Assembly (NCBI GenBank): GCA_903830015.1
Contig: CAIKSH010000322.1
Location: 1 to 6,729, forward strand
DNA length: 6,729 nt
Reading direction: 5' to 3'
Origin: an uncultured Solirubrobacterales bacterium
Lineage (GTDB): Bacteria; Actinomycetota; Thermoleophilia; Solirubrobacterales; Solirubrobacteraceae
Shown: positions 1 through 5,220 of the stretch, piece by piece
How positions within the stretch are numbered: the first letter of the stretch is position 1
Layout of the letters: the number at the start of each line of letters is the position of its first letter
Notes under the pieces: generated by a model
Database searches by the model: none
Told to the model about the DNA's origin: nothing
The model's input: the letters and a program-made list of their open reading frames with translations, nothing else
Program-made: the position numbers and the translations under genes

Positions 1-452
1 AGCGACTGCAGGACCGGCGCGATCTGCCCGACCGCCTCGTCGGTGCCGCCGGCCATGATCCCGTAGCCCTCGGTGAGGCCCCAGACCCCGCCGCTCACGC
101 CGCAGTCGACGTACTCGATCCCCTTCTCGGCCATCTCCTTCGAGCGGCGCAGGTCGTCGATGTAGTAGCTGTTGCCGCCGTCGATGATGATGTCGCCCTT
201 GTCGACCGCCGCGCTGACCTCGTCGAGCAGGCCGTCGACGACTCCGGCCGGAACCATCATCCACACGGCGCGCGGGCCGTCGAGCTTGGAGACCAGGTCG
301 GCGACCGAATCGGCGCCGGTAGCGCCCTTGGCCTCGAGCTCCTTGACCGCGTCGGCGTTGGGGTCGAAGACCACGCACTCGTGGCCGTCCTGCATCAGGC
401 GCTCAACCATGTTGGCGCCCATCCGGCCGAGGCCGATCATTCCGAGCTGCAT
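1..452 (-). CDS. gnd: 6-phosphogluconate dehydrogenase, short NAD-type (decarboxylating), N-terminal part
   Basis: This enzyme oxidatively decarboxylates 6-phosphogluconate to ribulose-5-phosphate in the cytosolic oxidative pentose phosphate pathway. The first 150 residues are visible; the gene runs off the left edge. It opens with the Rossmann motif GLGRMGAN (residues 7-14). Strand beta-2 ends in VVFDPN with Asp30, where NADP-dependent enzymes usually carry Asn-Arg, so I infer NAD preference. IIDGGNSYY is followed by the substrate-binding stretch DCGVSGGVWGL and GYGIMAGG, the form typical of the roughly 300-residue YqeC-like 6PGDH rather than the 470-residue enzyme. The ATG at 452-450 overlaps the rpiB stop by one base (TGATG) and has AAGGAG seven bases upstream, so the two genes are translationally coupled. 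Family assignment is firm. Cofactor choice and total length are inference because the C-terminal domain is outside the window. Confidence 0.93.
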   Translation of the reverse strand, partial: MQLGMIGLGRMGANMVERLMQDGHECVVFDPNADAVKELEAKGATGADSVADLVSKLDGPRAVWMMVPAGVVDGLLDEVSAAVDKGDIIIDGGNSYYIDDLRRSKEMAEKGIEYVDCGVSGGVWGLTEGYGIMAGGTDEAVGQIAPVLQS

Positions 453-913
453 CAGCTCACTCCTTCCAGGTCGGCTGCCAGGCCCTCGGCAGCGATCAGG
501 TTCACCTTCGCCCGGCGGCGGACGTGGCGCTCTTCGTCGCTCACCTGTGCCGCGGCGAAGGCGGTGGCGATCTCCTTCGCCACCTCCGAGCCGATCACCC
601 GGCCGCCCATGCAGAGGACGTTCAGGCCGTCGTGCTCGACCGCCTGGTGGGCGGTGTAGGTGTCGTGGACGGTCTGGGCGTAGATCCCCGGGAGCTTCGA
701 GGCGGCCACGCCGATTCCGGCGCCCGAGCCGCAGATCAGCACGCCGCGCTCGGCCTCGCCGGAGTCGATCGCCTTCCCCACGGCCAGTGCCATGTCCGGG
801 TAGTCGTCGCACTGGCCGAGGTCGAGGACCACGTGGCCCTGCTCGACGAGCGCCTCGGTGACCGGCCCGTGCAGGACGGCCCCGGCGTGGTCGACTCCCA
901 CGGCGATGATCAT
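452..913 (-). CDS. rpiB: ribose-5-phosphate isomerase B (RpiB/LacAB family)
   Basis: Interconverts ribulose-5-phosphate and ribose-5-phosphate in the cytosol, the step after Gnd. The 153-residue length is normal for the family. Residues 6-11 are GVDHAG, the N-terminal phosphate/substrate loop with Asp8 and His9. Residues 61-73 are CGSGAGIGVAASK, matching the anion-hole motif usually written CGTGxGxSxAANK, and keep the catalytic Cys61. His83 of TVHD fits the ring-opening histidine. HDGLNVL (94-100) replaces the common HNDANVL, and MGGRVIG follows. The basic C-terminal helix (EERHVRRR, 127-134) is also typical. ATG at 913-911 is the only sensible start. No Shine-Dalgarno precedes it, but TAGGTT ends 7 bases upstream. 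The stop overlaps the gnd start. RpiB relatives that isomerise other sugar phosphates exist, but coupling to gnd favours ribose-5-phosphate. Confidence 0.93.
   Translation of the reverse strand: MIIAVGVDHAGAVLHGPVTEALVEQGHVVLDLGQCDDYPDMALAVGKAIDSGEAERGVLICGSGAGIGVAASKLPGIYAQTVHDTYTAHQAVEHDGLNVLCMGGRVIGSEVAKEIATAFAAAQVSDEERHVRRRAKVNLIAAEGLAADLEGVS
460..465 (-). promoter_or_regulatory. Shine-Dalgarno site of gnd
   Basis: On the minus strand AAGGAG (within GGAAGGAG, 467-460) lies 7 bases before the gnd ATG at 452, inside the 3' end of rpiB. It is the only strong ribosome binding site in front of a start codon in this window, and it confirms the gnd start. Confidence 0.85.
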
Positions 914-920
914 GCCCGGG

Positions 921-926
921 AACCTA
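921..926 (-). promoter_or_regulatory. candidate -10 element of rpiB-gnd, leaderless type
   Basis: Minus-strand TAGGTT (926 to 921) fits TANNNT and ends 7 bases before the rpiB ATG, so transcription would begin at or next to the start codon. I find no convincing -35 at normal spacing and no ribosome binding site. Inferred from position and motif only. Confidence 0.5.
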
Positions 927-954
927 ACGGACGCTGGGCGCCGCCTGTTGTCTT

Positions 955-965
955 CCGGTGACCGG
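955..965. promoter_or_regulatory. small palindrome in the rpiB / 65-aa gene divergent region
   Basis: CCGGTGACCGG is a perfect 5-bp inverted repeat around one central base, in the middle of the 94-bp divergent gap (914-1007), the longest gap here. A second palindrome, GGGCGCCC, sits at 980-987. Either could be a repressor operator, but short palindromes are common by chance at this GC content. Confidence 0.2.
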
Positions 966-995
966 CGCGGGCGCGCACCGGGCGCCCCGATCCGT

Positions 996-1001
996 CACGA
1001 T
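996..1001 (+). promoter_or_regulatory. weak candidate -10 of the 65-aa gene
   Basis: CACGAT ends 6 bases before the ATG at 1008. It keeps the A at position 2 and T at position 6 of TANNNT but lacks the first T. It fits the spacing of the other candidates but is the weakest of the set. Confidence 0.25.
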
Positions 1002-1007
1002 GGGGCC

Positions 1008-1205
1008 ATGGGTTTCTTCAAGGAGGGCGAGAAGGTCTGGGTCCAGATGCCCGACGGCAGCCAGCGGGCCGGCGTCTACGTGGGCGAGGCCGAGACGGCG
1101 ACCTGGTTCGGCGGCGAGCCGCAGGCCTACGTTGTCTTTCCCGACACCGAGCAGGGCGCCGAGGTGCCCACCGAGCTCATCACCCCGCGCGACGAGAAGG
1201 GCTGA
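1008..1205 (+). CDS. conserved-looking 65-aa protein of unknown function
   Basis: I do not recognise this gene. It encodes 65 residues, with no signal peptide or membrane segment, and is rather acidic overall. The pattern is a run of short hydrophobic strands: KVWVQMPDG (9-17), AGVYVGE (21-27), AYVVFPD (40-46) and the ending EVPTELITP (52-60). Strands separated by Gly/Asp turns suggest a small SH3-like or Tudor-like beta barrel, but this is inference from the pattern alone. Reading begins at ATG 1008; longer in-frame extension leftward would run into rpiB on the opposite strand. It diverges from rpiB across 94 bp and converges on murB, the two stops being 3 bp apart. Support for it being real: it fills the only space between two assigned genes, and its sequence looks protein-like rather than the Arg/Pro/Ala-rich noise of shadow frames. 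Confidence 0.72.
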   Translation: MGFFKEGEKVWVQMPDGSQRAGVYVGEAETATWFGGEPQAYVVFPDTEQGAEVPTELITPRDEKG

Positions 1206-1208
1206 GCC

Positions 1209-2267
1209 TCACCACTCCAGGCCGACGAGCGACGGCTCGGGCCGCAGCGCCACCCCGAGCAGCTCCTCCACCCGGCCGGCGATCTCGTGGGCGAAGGCCA
1301 GCAGTTCGGCGGCGGTCGCGCCGCCGCGGTTGGTGATCGCCAGCGCGTGCTTGCCGGAGAGCGCGACCGGCCCGCGGCTCTCGCCACGGTGGAAGCCGGC
1401 CTGCTCGATGCACCAGGCGGCCGAGCTCTTGACCTCTCCGTCGCCGGCCCCGAAGCGGGGCGGCTCGCCGAGACCGGCCGCCGCGGCGCGGGCGGCGAAG
1501 CTCTCGAAGGCCGCGGCATCCATCACCGGGTTGGTGAAGAACGAGCCGGCGCTCCAGGTGTCGTGGTCGGCCGGGTCTAGGACCATTCCCTTGGCCCGGC
1601 GCAGGGAGAGGACCGCCTCGCGAATCTCGGCCGGGTCGGCCTCGCCGCCGGGCTCGACCCCGAGCGCGGAGGCGAGCTCGTCATAGGCGGCCGGAGAGTG
1701 CCCCCCGGGAGCCAGCGCGAAGGTGACGGCCAGGACGACCAGCGAGTCGTCGTGGCGCAGGGCGCTGGTCCGGTAGCCGAACCGGCACTCCTGCGGCGTG
1801 AGCGTGCGCTCGGCGCCGGCCCGCCGGTCGTAGACCCGGACCGACTCGATCGTCGAGGCGACCTCCTGGCCGTAGGCGCCGACGTTCTGGATCGGCGTCG
1901 CGCCGACGGTGCCGGGAATCCCCGAGAGCGCCTCGATGCCGGCCAGTCCCCCGGCGACCGTCGCGGCGACGAAGCCGTCCCAGTCCTCCCCGGCCGCTGC
2001 CTCCATGAGGACGCGGCCCTCCACCGCGCCGGCCTCATCGTGACCCCCGTGGCCTACGCGCACGACGGTGCCGGCGAAGCCCTCGTCGGCGATCACCACG
2101 TTGCTGCCCCCGGCCAGTACCAGCACCGGCCCGCCGGCCGCGTCGGCCTCGGCGACCGCGGCGACGAGCTCCTCCGCGGTGGAGGGCTCGACCAGCCGTT
2201 CGGCCGGGCCGCCGATCCTCAGTGTCGTGAGCGGCCCGAGCGGCGCGCCCTCTCTCACCTCGACCAC
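1209..2267 (-). CDS. murB: UDP-N-acetylenolpyruvoylglucosamine reductase (type I MurB)
   Basis: FAD enzyme that reduces UDP-GlcNAc-enolpyruvate to UDP-MurNAc with NADPH, the second committed step of cytosolic peptidoglycan precursor synthesis. From the chosen start it is 352 residues, close to E. coli MurB. The FAD domain shows TLRIGG (15-20) and LAGGSNVV (51-58), then GIPGTVGATPIQNVGAYG (116-133). CRFGYRTSAL (161-170) carries the Tyr/Arg pair, SAGSFF (239-244) the proton-donating serine (Ser242), and LRPEPSL the C-terminal Glu344 that pairs with it. FGYR plus IQNVGAYG indicate type I. The frame stays open upstream, but those codons lie inside the sulfatase gene, so I choose GTG 2267, with TAACCT 7 bases upstream. 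GTG 2258 is an alternative. It is third in the minus-strand cluster, away from the usual mur/fts genes. Confidence 0.95.
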   Translation of the reverse strand: MVEVREGAPLGPLTTLRIGGPAERLVEPSTAEELVAAVAEADAAGGPVLVLAGGSNVVIADEGFAGTVVRVGHGGHDEAGAVEGRVLMEAAAGEDWDGFVAATVAGGLAGIEALSGIPGTVGATPIQNVGAYGQEVASTIESVRVYDRRAGAERTLTPQECRFGYRTSALRHDDSLVVLAVTFALAPGGHSPAAYDELASALGVEPGGEADPAEIREAVLSLRRAKGMVLDPADHDTWSAGSFFTNPVMDAAAFESFAARAAAAGLGEPPRFGAGDGEVKSSAAWCIEQAGFHRGESRGPVALSGKHALAITNRGGATAAELLAFAHEIAGRVEELLGVALRPEPSLVGLEW

Positions 2268-2274
2268 GGGCCTG

Positions 2275-2280
2275 AGGTTA
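2275..2280 (-). promoter_or_regulatory. candidate -10 element of murB, leaderless type
   Basis: Minus-strand TAACCT (2280 to 2275) lies within the 29-bp gap after the sulfatase stop and ends 7 bases before GTG 2267. There is no Shine-Dalgarno. It suggests murB has its own promoter besides any readthrough from the sulfatase. Confidence 0.45.
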
Positions 2281-2296
2281 TTCGCGGCGCCCGCCG

Positions 2297-3991
2297 TCAG
2301 GTGGCGGCCGGCACCGGCGGCGAGGTCATCCCCGCCTCCTCGCAGGCCTGCCGGAGCACGGCGTTCAGCCGCACGCGCTCGCGTTCGGCCTCGGGCGTGC
2401 GCCCGCGGCCGGTGTCGCGGTCGACGAGGTTGACCACCTCGTCGGGGTCCTCCTCGAGGTCGTAGCACTCGTACTGCGGGGCGACCACCTGGTCGGGGTC
2501 GAGGTAGACGGCGTACTTCCAGCGCCCGTCACGAACGCAGCGGATCCGGTTGGGCTGCCCGGGCCCGTTCTGCAGGGCCATGCTCGCCTGGTGGTCGTCG
2601 TAGGTGAATAGGACGTGGTCGCGCACCGTCTCGGCGCCGGCGCCGCCGGCGATCGGCGAGAGGTCAACGCCGGTGGCCTTGACCGCGGCCTCGTCCGGCG
2701 TGGCGTAGTTGGCCAGGACCGGGGTCAGGTCGCAGCCGTCGATGGTGGCGTCGGTCTGGACACCGGCCAGCCCGAGGAAGGTGGGGACGATGTCGACCAG
2801 CGAGGCCAGGGCGTCGGTCCGGGCCGGCTCCGTGTAACAGACCGGATTGGAGACCACTAGCGGCACGCGGATCGTCTCCTCGTAGGCGTTGAAGACCTTC
2901 TGGCGCAGGCCTCCGTGCGACATCCCCATGTCCCCGTGGTCGGAGATGCGGGCGATCACCGTCCGCGAGCGGACCGACCCCGGGTCGCCCGGATCGCCGA
3001 GGGCGTCGAGCACGCGGGCGATGTGGCGGTCGACCACCCGCTGCAGGTGGGCGTAGAAGTTCACGTAGTCGCGCTGCTGGCCCCGGTTCTTGAGCGGACC
3101 CAGGATCCCGTCCAGCCCGAGGCGGACCATCGCCTGCACCACCGGCTTCTCGCGCAGGCTCTCGTCGACCGAGGGGGGCAGAGGGAGGTTCAGGTCGGCG
3201 AACTCGTCGCGGCTGTAGCCGCCCTCGCGGTAGGTCTCCGGGTAGGCCAGCACGTCGTGCGGGTTGATGAAGGAGACGACCAGGCAGAAGGGCTCGGGCA
3301 GGTCCTCGCGGGCCAGGAAGGCCTCCACCTGGCGGGTGTAGACCTCGTCCCAGCCCTCGCCCGGGCCGCCGTTGCCGCCGCCGAAGTTCTCGGGGAGGAT
3401 GTCGCCGCCGGCGTCGGCCGGCTCCCAGCCCTCGAAGCCGTAGTCGCGCTCGATCCGCTCGCCGTCGGCCATCGTCCAGCTCTCGCCGTTGAGCGGGCGG
3501 GTCAGGTGCCACTTGCCGCGCAGCGCCACGTGGTAGCCGCCGGCCTGCAGCATCGTCGCGAGCGTGTCGATCCCGGCCGGCAGCTCGGGCTCGCCGCCGC
3601 TCTTGGGCCCGACGCGGAAGATGTTGCGCGCCAGGCTGCGCGCCAGGCGCCGCCCGGTGATCGCGCCGTCACGGATCGACTCCCGCGCCTTGGCCAGGAC
3701 CCACGGCAGGTTCTTCGGGTCGCTCCAGACCCGCTCCTCGGTAAGCGTGAGGGTCACCCCGTGGCGCGACGGGTAGGTGCCGGTGAGGAACGAGGCGCGG
3801 CTCGGCGAGCACATCGCCGTGGCGGTGTAGGCGCGGTCGAAGGTCAGGCCGGTGCGGCGCAGCTCGGCATCGGCCGGGGTGAGGCGGTCGAGCCACTCCT
3901 GGTCGACGTCGCCCCAGTGCATCGGCGGGCGCTGCTGGTCGGTGATGACCAGGACCAGGTTCGGGGGGCGCTTGGCTTCGGCGGCCGGCAT
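2297..3991 (-). CDS. type I sulfatase (arylsulfatase/choline-sulfatase superfamily)
   Basis: Predicted hydrolase of sulfate esters; 564 residues. Residues 16-20 are ITDQQ with metal ligand Asp18. CSPSRASFLTG (61-71) is the full sulfatase signature, Cys61 being the residue that a formylglycine-generating enzyme would oxidise. GKWHL (159-163) supplies the sulfate-contacting Lys160 and His162, NPHD (243-246) the next histidine, and SDHGD (350-354) the C-terminal metal ligands Asp351 and His352, followed by Lys365. There is no signal peptide (MPAAEAKRPPNLVLV), so it should act in the cytosol on imported or internal substrate. Unusual is an Arg/Lys-rich segment (about 93-130: ten basic, two acidic residues) between the signature and GKWHL. 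Phosphonate monoester or phosphodiester hydrolases share this fold and CxPSR, so the substrate is open. It lies between the histidine phosphatase and murB, with 29 bp on either side. Confidence 0.9.
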   Translation of the reverse strand: MPAAEAKRPPNLVLVITDQQRPPMHWGDVDQEWLDRLTPADAELRRTGLTFDRAYTATAMCSPSRASFLTGTYPSRHGVTLTLTEERVWSDPKNLPWVLAKARESIRDGAITGRRLARSLARNIFRVGPKSGGEPELPAGIDTLATMLQAGGYHVALRGKWHLTRPLNGESWTMADGERIERDYGFEGWEPADAGGDILPENFGGGNGGPGEGWDEVYTRQVEAFLAREDLPEPFCLVVSFINPHDVLAYPETYREGGYSRDEFADLNLPLPPSVDESLREKPVVQAMVRLGLDGILGPLKNRGQQRDYVNFYAHLQRVVDRHIARVLDALGDPGDPGSVRSRTVIARISDHGDMGMSHGGLRQKVFNAYEETIRVPLVVSNPVCYTEPARTDALASLVDIVPTFLGLAGVQTDATIDGCDLTPVLANYATPDEAAVKATGVDLSPIAGGAGAETVRDHVLFTYDDHQASMALQNGPGQPNRIRCVRDGRWKYAVYLDPDQVVAPQYECYDLEEDPDEVVNLVDRDTGRGRTPEAERERVRLNAVLRQACEEAGMTSPPVPAAT

Positions 3992-4018
3992 CGGGCCGGA
4001 ATCCTAGCCGCGGCCCGA
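3991..4018 (-). promoter_or_regulatory. 8-bp inverted repeat overlapping the sulfatase start codon
   Basis: TCGGGCCG (3991-3998) and CGGCCCGA (4011-4018) are perfect reverse complements separated by 12 bases. The repeat begins 2 bases after the histidine phosphatase stop, encloses the candidate -10, and takes in the A of the sulfatase ATG. In readthrough RNA it would form a GC hairpin over the start codon. It could equally be a terminator without a U tract or an operator. Confidence 0.4.
4001..4006 (-). promoter_or_regulatory. candidate -10 element of the sulfatase gene, leaderless type
   Basis: Minus-strand TAGGAT (4006 to 4001) ends 9 bases before ATG 3991 and lies in the loop of the 8-bp inverted repeat. 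No Shine-Dalgarno is present. The hexamer and its 9-base spacing are the same as for the PAP2 gene. Confidence 0.45.
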
Positions 4019-4020
4019 AA

Positions 4021-4608
4021 TCACGGGATCCGGCCGGTCAGGTTCCAGTGGGTGATCACCGGCCGGTCGTGCTCGAAGCCCAGGAAGCAGACGGCCGCGG
4101 TGCCCAGGTTGAGCATCACCCCATCCTCGGGCGGCAGGCCGACCCAGCGGGCGCCGACCACGCGCAGCACGTGGCCGTGGGCGGCGAAGAGCCAGTTCCC
4201 CTCCCCCTCGCGGGCCGCGTCGACCAGCGGGTCGACCCGCGCGCCGACGTCAGCGGCGCTCTCCCCTCCCGGGCAGCCCTGGACGAAGAGCGACCAGTCG
4301 GGGACGGTCTCCTGGATCTCGGCGGTGGTGATTCCCTCGTACTCGCCGTAGTCCCACTCCATAAGGGCATCGTCGGTGGTGGCGCCATCGCCGAAGCCGG
4401 CCAGCCGGCAGGTCTCCACGGCCCGATGCATCGGGCTGGTCACCACGCGATCGAACTTCATCCCCTCCAGGCGCCGGCCAGCCGCCCGGGCCTCCTCGCG
4501 CCCGGCCTCGGTCAGCTCGATGTCGCTGCGGCCGGTGTGGCGACCGGAGATCGTCCATTCGGTCTCCCCGTGGCGGAGCAGGACCAGGTAGCGGCCGGAG
4601 CTGGACAT
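4021..4608 (-). CDS. histidine phosphatase superfamily protein (phosphoglycerate mutase-like; possible sugar bisphosphatase)
   Basis: Cytosolic branch-1 histidine phosphatase, 195 residues. LLRHGETEW (10-18) contains phospho-acceptor His13 with Arg12; Arg62 in SPMHRA and His144 in AAHGH complete the pocket; Glu84 in LMEWDYGEYEG is the proposed acid. The small size and lack of long insertions argue for a phosphatase over a true dPGM mutase. GRHTGRSDIELT (22-33) and WDYGEYEG (85-92) recall yeast SHB17 sedoheptulose-bisphosphatase and mycobacterial Rv3214; I make that comparison from memory. Start: the frame stays open to an ATG at 4698, but those 30 codons lie antisense in the PAP2 gene and are low-complexity. 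ATG 4608, directly before RYLVLLRHGE and 8 bases after TAGGGT, is the better start. First gene of the histidine phosphatase-sulfatase-murB cluster. Confidence 0.88.
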   Translation of the reverse strand: MSSSGRYLVLLRHGETEWTISGRHTGRSDIELTEAGREEARAAGRRLEGMKFDRVVTSPMHRAVETCRLAGFGDGATTDDALMEWDYGEYEGITTAEIQETVPDWSLFVQGCPGGESAADVGARVDPLVDAAREGEGNWLFAAHGHVLRVVGARWVGLPPEDGVMLNLGTAAVCFLGFEHDRPVITHWNLTGRIP

Positions 4609-4616
4609 GGCGCGCA

Positions 4617-4622
4617 ACCCTA
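4617..4622 (-). promoter_or_regulatory. candidate -10 element of the histidine phosphatase gene, leaderless type
   Basis: Minus-strand TAGGGT (4622 to 4617) ends 8 bases before ATG 4608. There is no Shine-Dalgarno. Only 7 bases separate it from the opposing PAP2 hexamer. Confidence 0.45.
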
Positions 4623-4629
4623 ATGGCCC

Positions 4630-4635
4630 TAGGAT
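4630..4635 (+). promoter_or_regulatory. candidate -10 element of the PAP2 gene, leaderless type
   Basis: TAGGAT ends 9 bases before ATG 4645, with no Shine-Dalgarno between. A -35-like TGGACA at 4602-4607 is 22 bases upstream, which is too far for a standard promoter. The hexamer forms a rough mirror image of the one facing the other way. Confidence 0.45.
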
Positions 4636-4644
4636 CGGCGCGCG

Positions 4645-5214
4645 ATGACGGCCACGAGAGAGGATCCCGAGGGAGACGGGCTGCTGGCCCGGGCCCACCG
4701 GCTGGACGTCGCGGCCTACCGGGCCCTCACCGCGCGCTCATCGCCCGGGCTCGACGCGGCGCTCGCCGCCGCCTCCCAGGCGGCCAACTTCTCCAAGCCG
4801 TGGATCGCCACGGCCGCGGTCCTTGCCCTCGCCGGGGGCAGCCGCGGGCGCCGCGCCGCCCTCTACGGCATCGGTTCGGTGACCGTCGCCTCGGCGGTCG
4901 TCAACCTCGCGCTCAAGCCGCTCTGGCCGCGGCGACGCCCCGACCGCACCGAGGTGCCGGCCGGCCGCCACGTGCCGATGCCCTCCTCGACCTCGTTTCC
5001 CTCCGGCCACTCGGCCTCGGCCTTCGCCTTTGCCACCGGCGTCGGCGCCGTGATGCCCGCCGCCGGGGCCCTCCTCGCGCTGCCCGCCGCCACCGTGGCC
5101 TACTCGCGGGTCCACACCGGCGTTCACTACCCCGGCGATGTCCTGGTCGGCTCGCTCACCGGAATCGTGCTGGCCCGCGCCACGACGGCGGCCTTCCGGC
5201 GGCTGGGCCTCTAG
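4645..5214 (+). CDS. PAP2-family membrane phosphatase
   Basis: Integral membrane phosphatase of the type 2 phosphatidic acid phosphatase family, 189 residues. All three signature blocks are present and complete: KPLWPRRRP (91-99, the K-x6-RP block), PSGH (119-122) with the general-acid histidine His122, and SRVHTGVHYPGD (154-165, SR-x5-H-x3-D) with nucleophile His161 and Asp165. Hydrophobic stretches at about 53-64, 73-92, 123-138, 140-153 and 166-177 fit the usual multi-helix bundle with the active site at the membrane surface. There is no cleavable signal peptide. Likely substrates in this family are phosphatidic acid, undecaprenyl diphosphate or, in mycobacteria, decaprenylphosphoryl-5-phosphoribose; the sequence does not decide. 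It stands alone: divergent from the histidine phosphatase, and ending 6 bp from the convergent acyl-CoA dehydrogenase. Confidence 0.92.
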   Translation: MTATREDPEGDGLLARAHRLDVAAYRALTARSSPGLDAALAAASQAANFSKPWIATAAVLALAGGSRGRRAALYGIGSVTVASAVVNLALKPLWPRRRPDRTEVPAGRHVPMPSSTSFPSGHSASAFAFATGVGAVMPAAGALLALPAATVAYSRVHTGVHYPGDVLVGSLTGIVLARATTAAFRRLGL

Positions 5215-5220
5215 CGGCGC

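Noticed and set aside
172..961. Several overlapping plus-strand frames opposite gnd and rpiB.
   Set aside because: They are Arg/Ser/Pro- or Val/Asp/Gly-rich, have no motifs, and oppose two genes with strong family signatures.
2268..2468. 67-codon N-terminal extension of MurB.
   Set aside because: The added residues are Arg/Pro-rich and overlap the sulfatase 3' end. The MurB fold begins just after GTG 2267.
2915..4351. Plus-strand open frame of 478 codons antisense to the sulfatase and histidine phosphatase.
   Set aside because: Its translation is dominated by Val, Ala, Arg, Gly and His with no recognisable motif, and it mirrors two genes with complete catalytic signatures. Long antisense frames are expected at this GC content.
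4602..4607. TGGACA as a -35 element for PAP2.
   Set aside because: It matches TTGACA at five of six bases, but the gap to TAGGAT is 22 bases, too long for a typical sigma-70 promoter, and it lies inside the histidine phosphatase start region.
4609..4698. 30-codon N-terminal extension of the histidine phosphatase, from an ATG at 4698.
   Set aside because: It would overlap the PAP2 coding region and adds Pro/Gly/Arg-rich sequence with no family counterpart. ATG 4608 fits the family N-terminus and the promoter-like hexamer.
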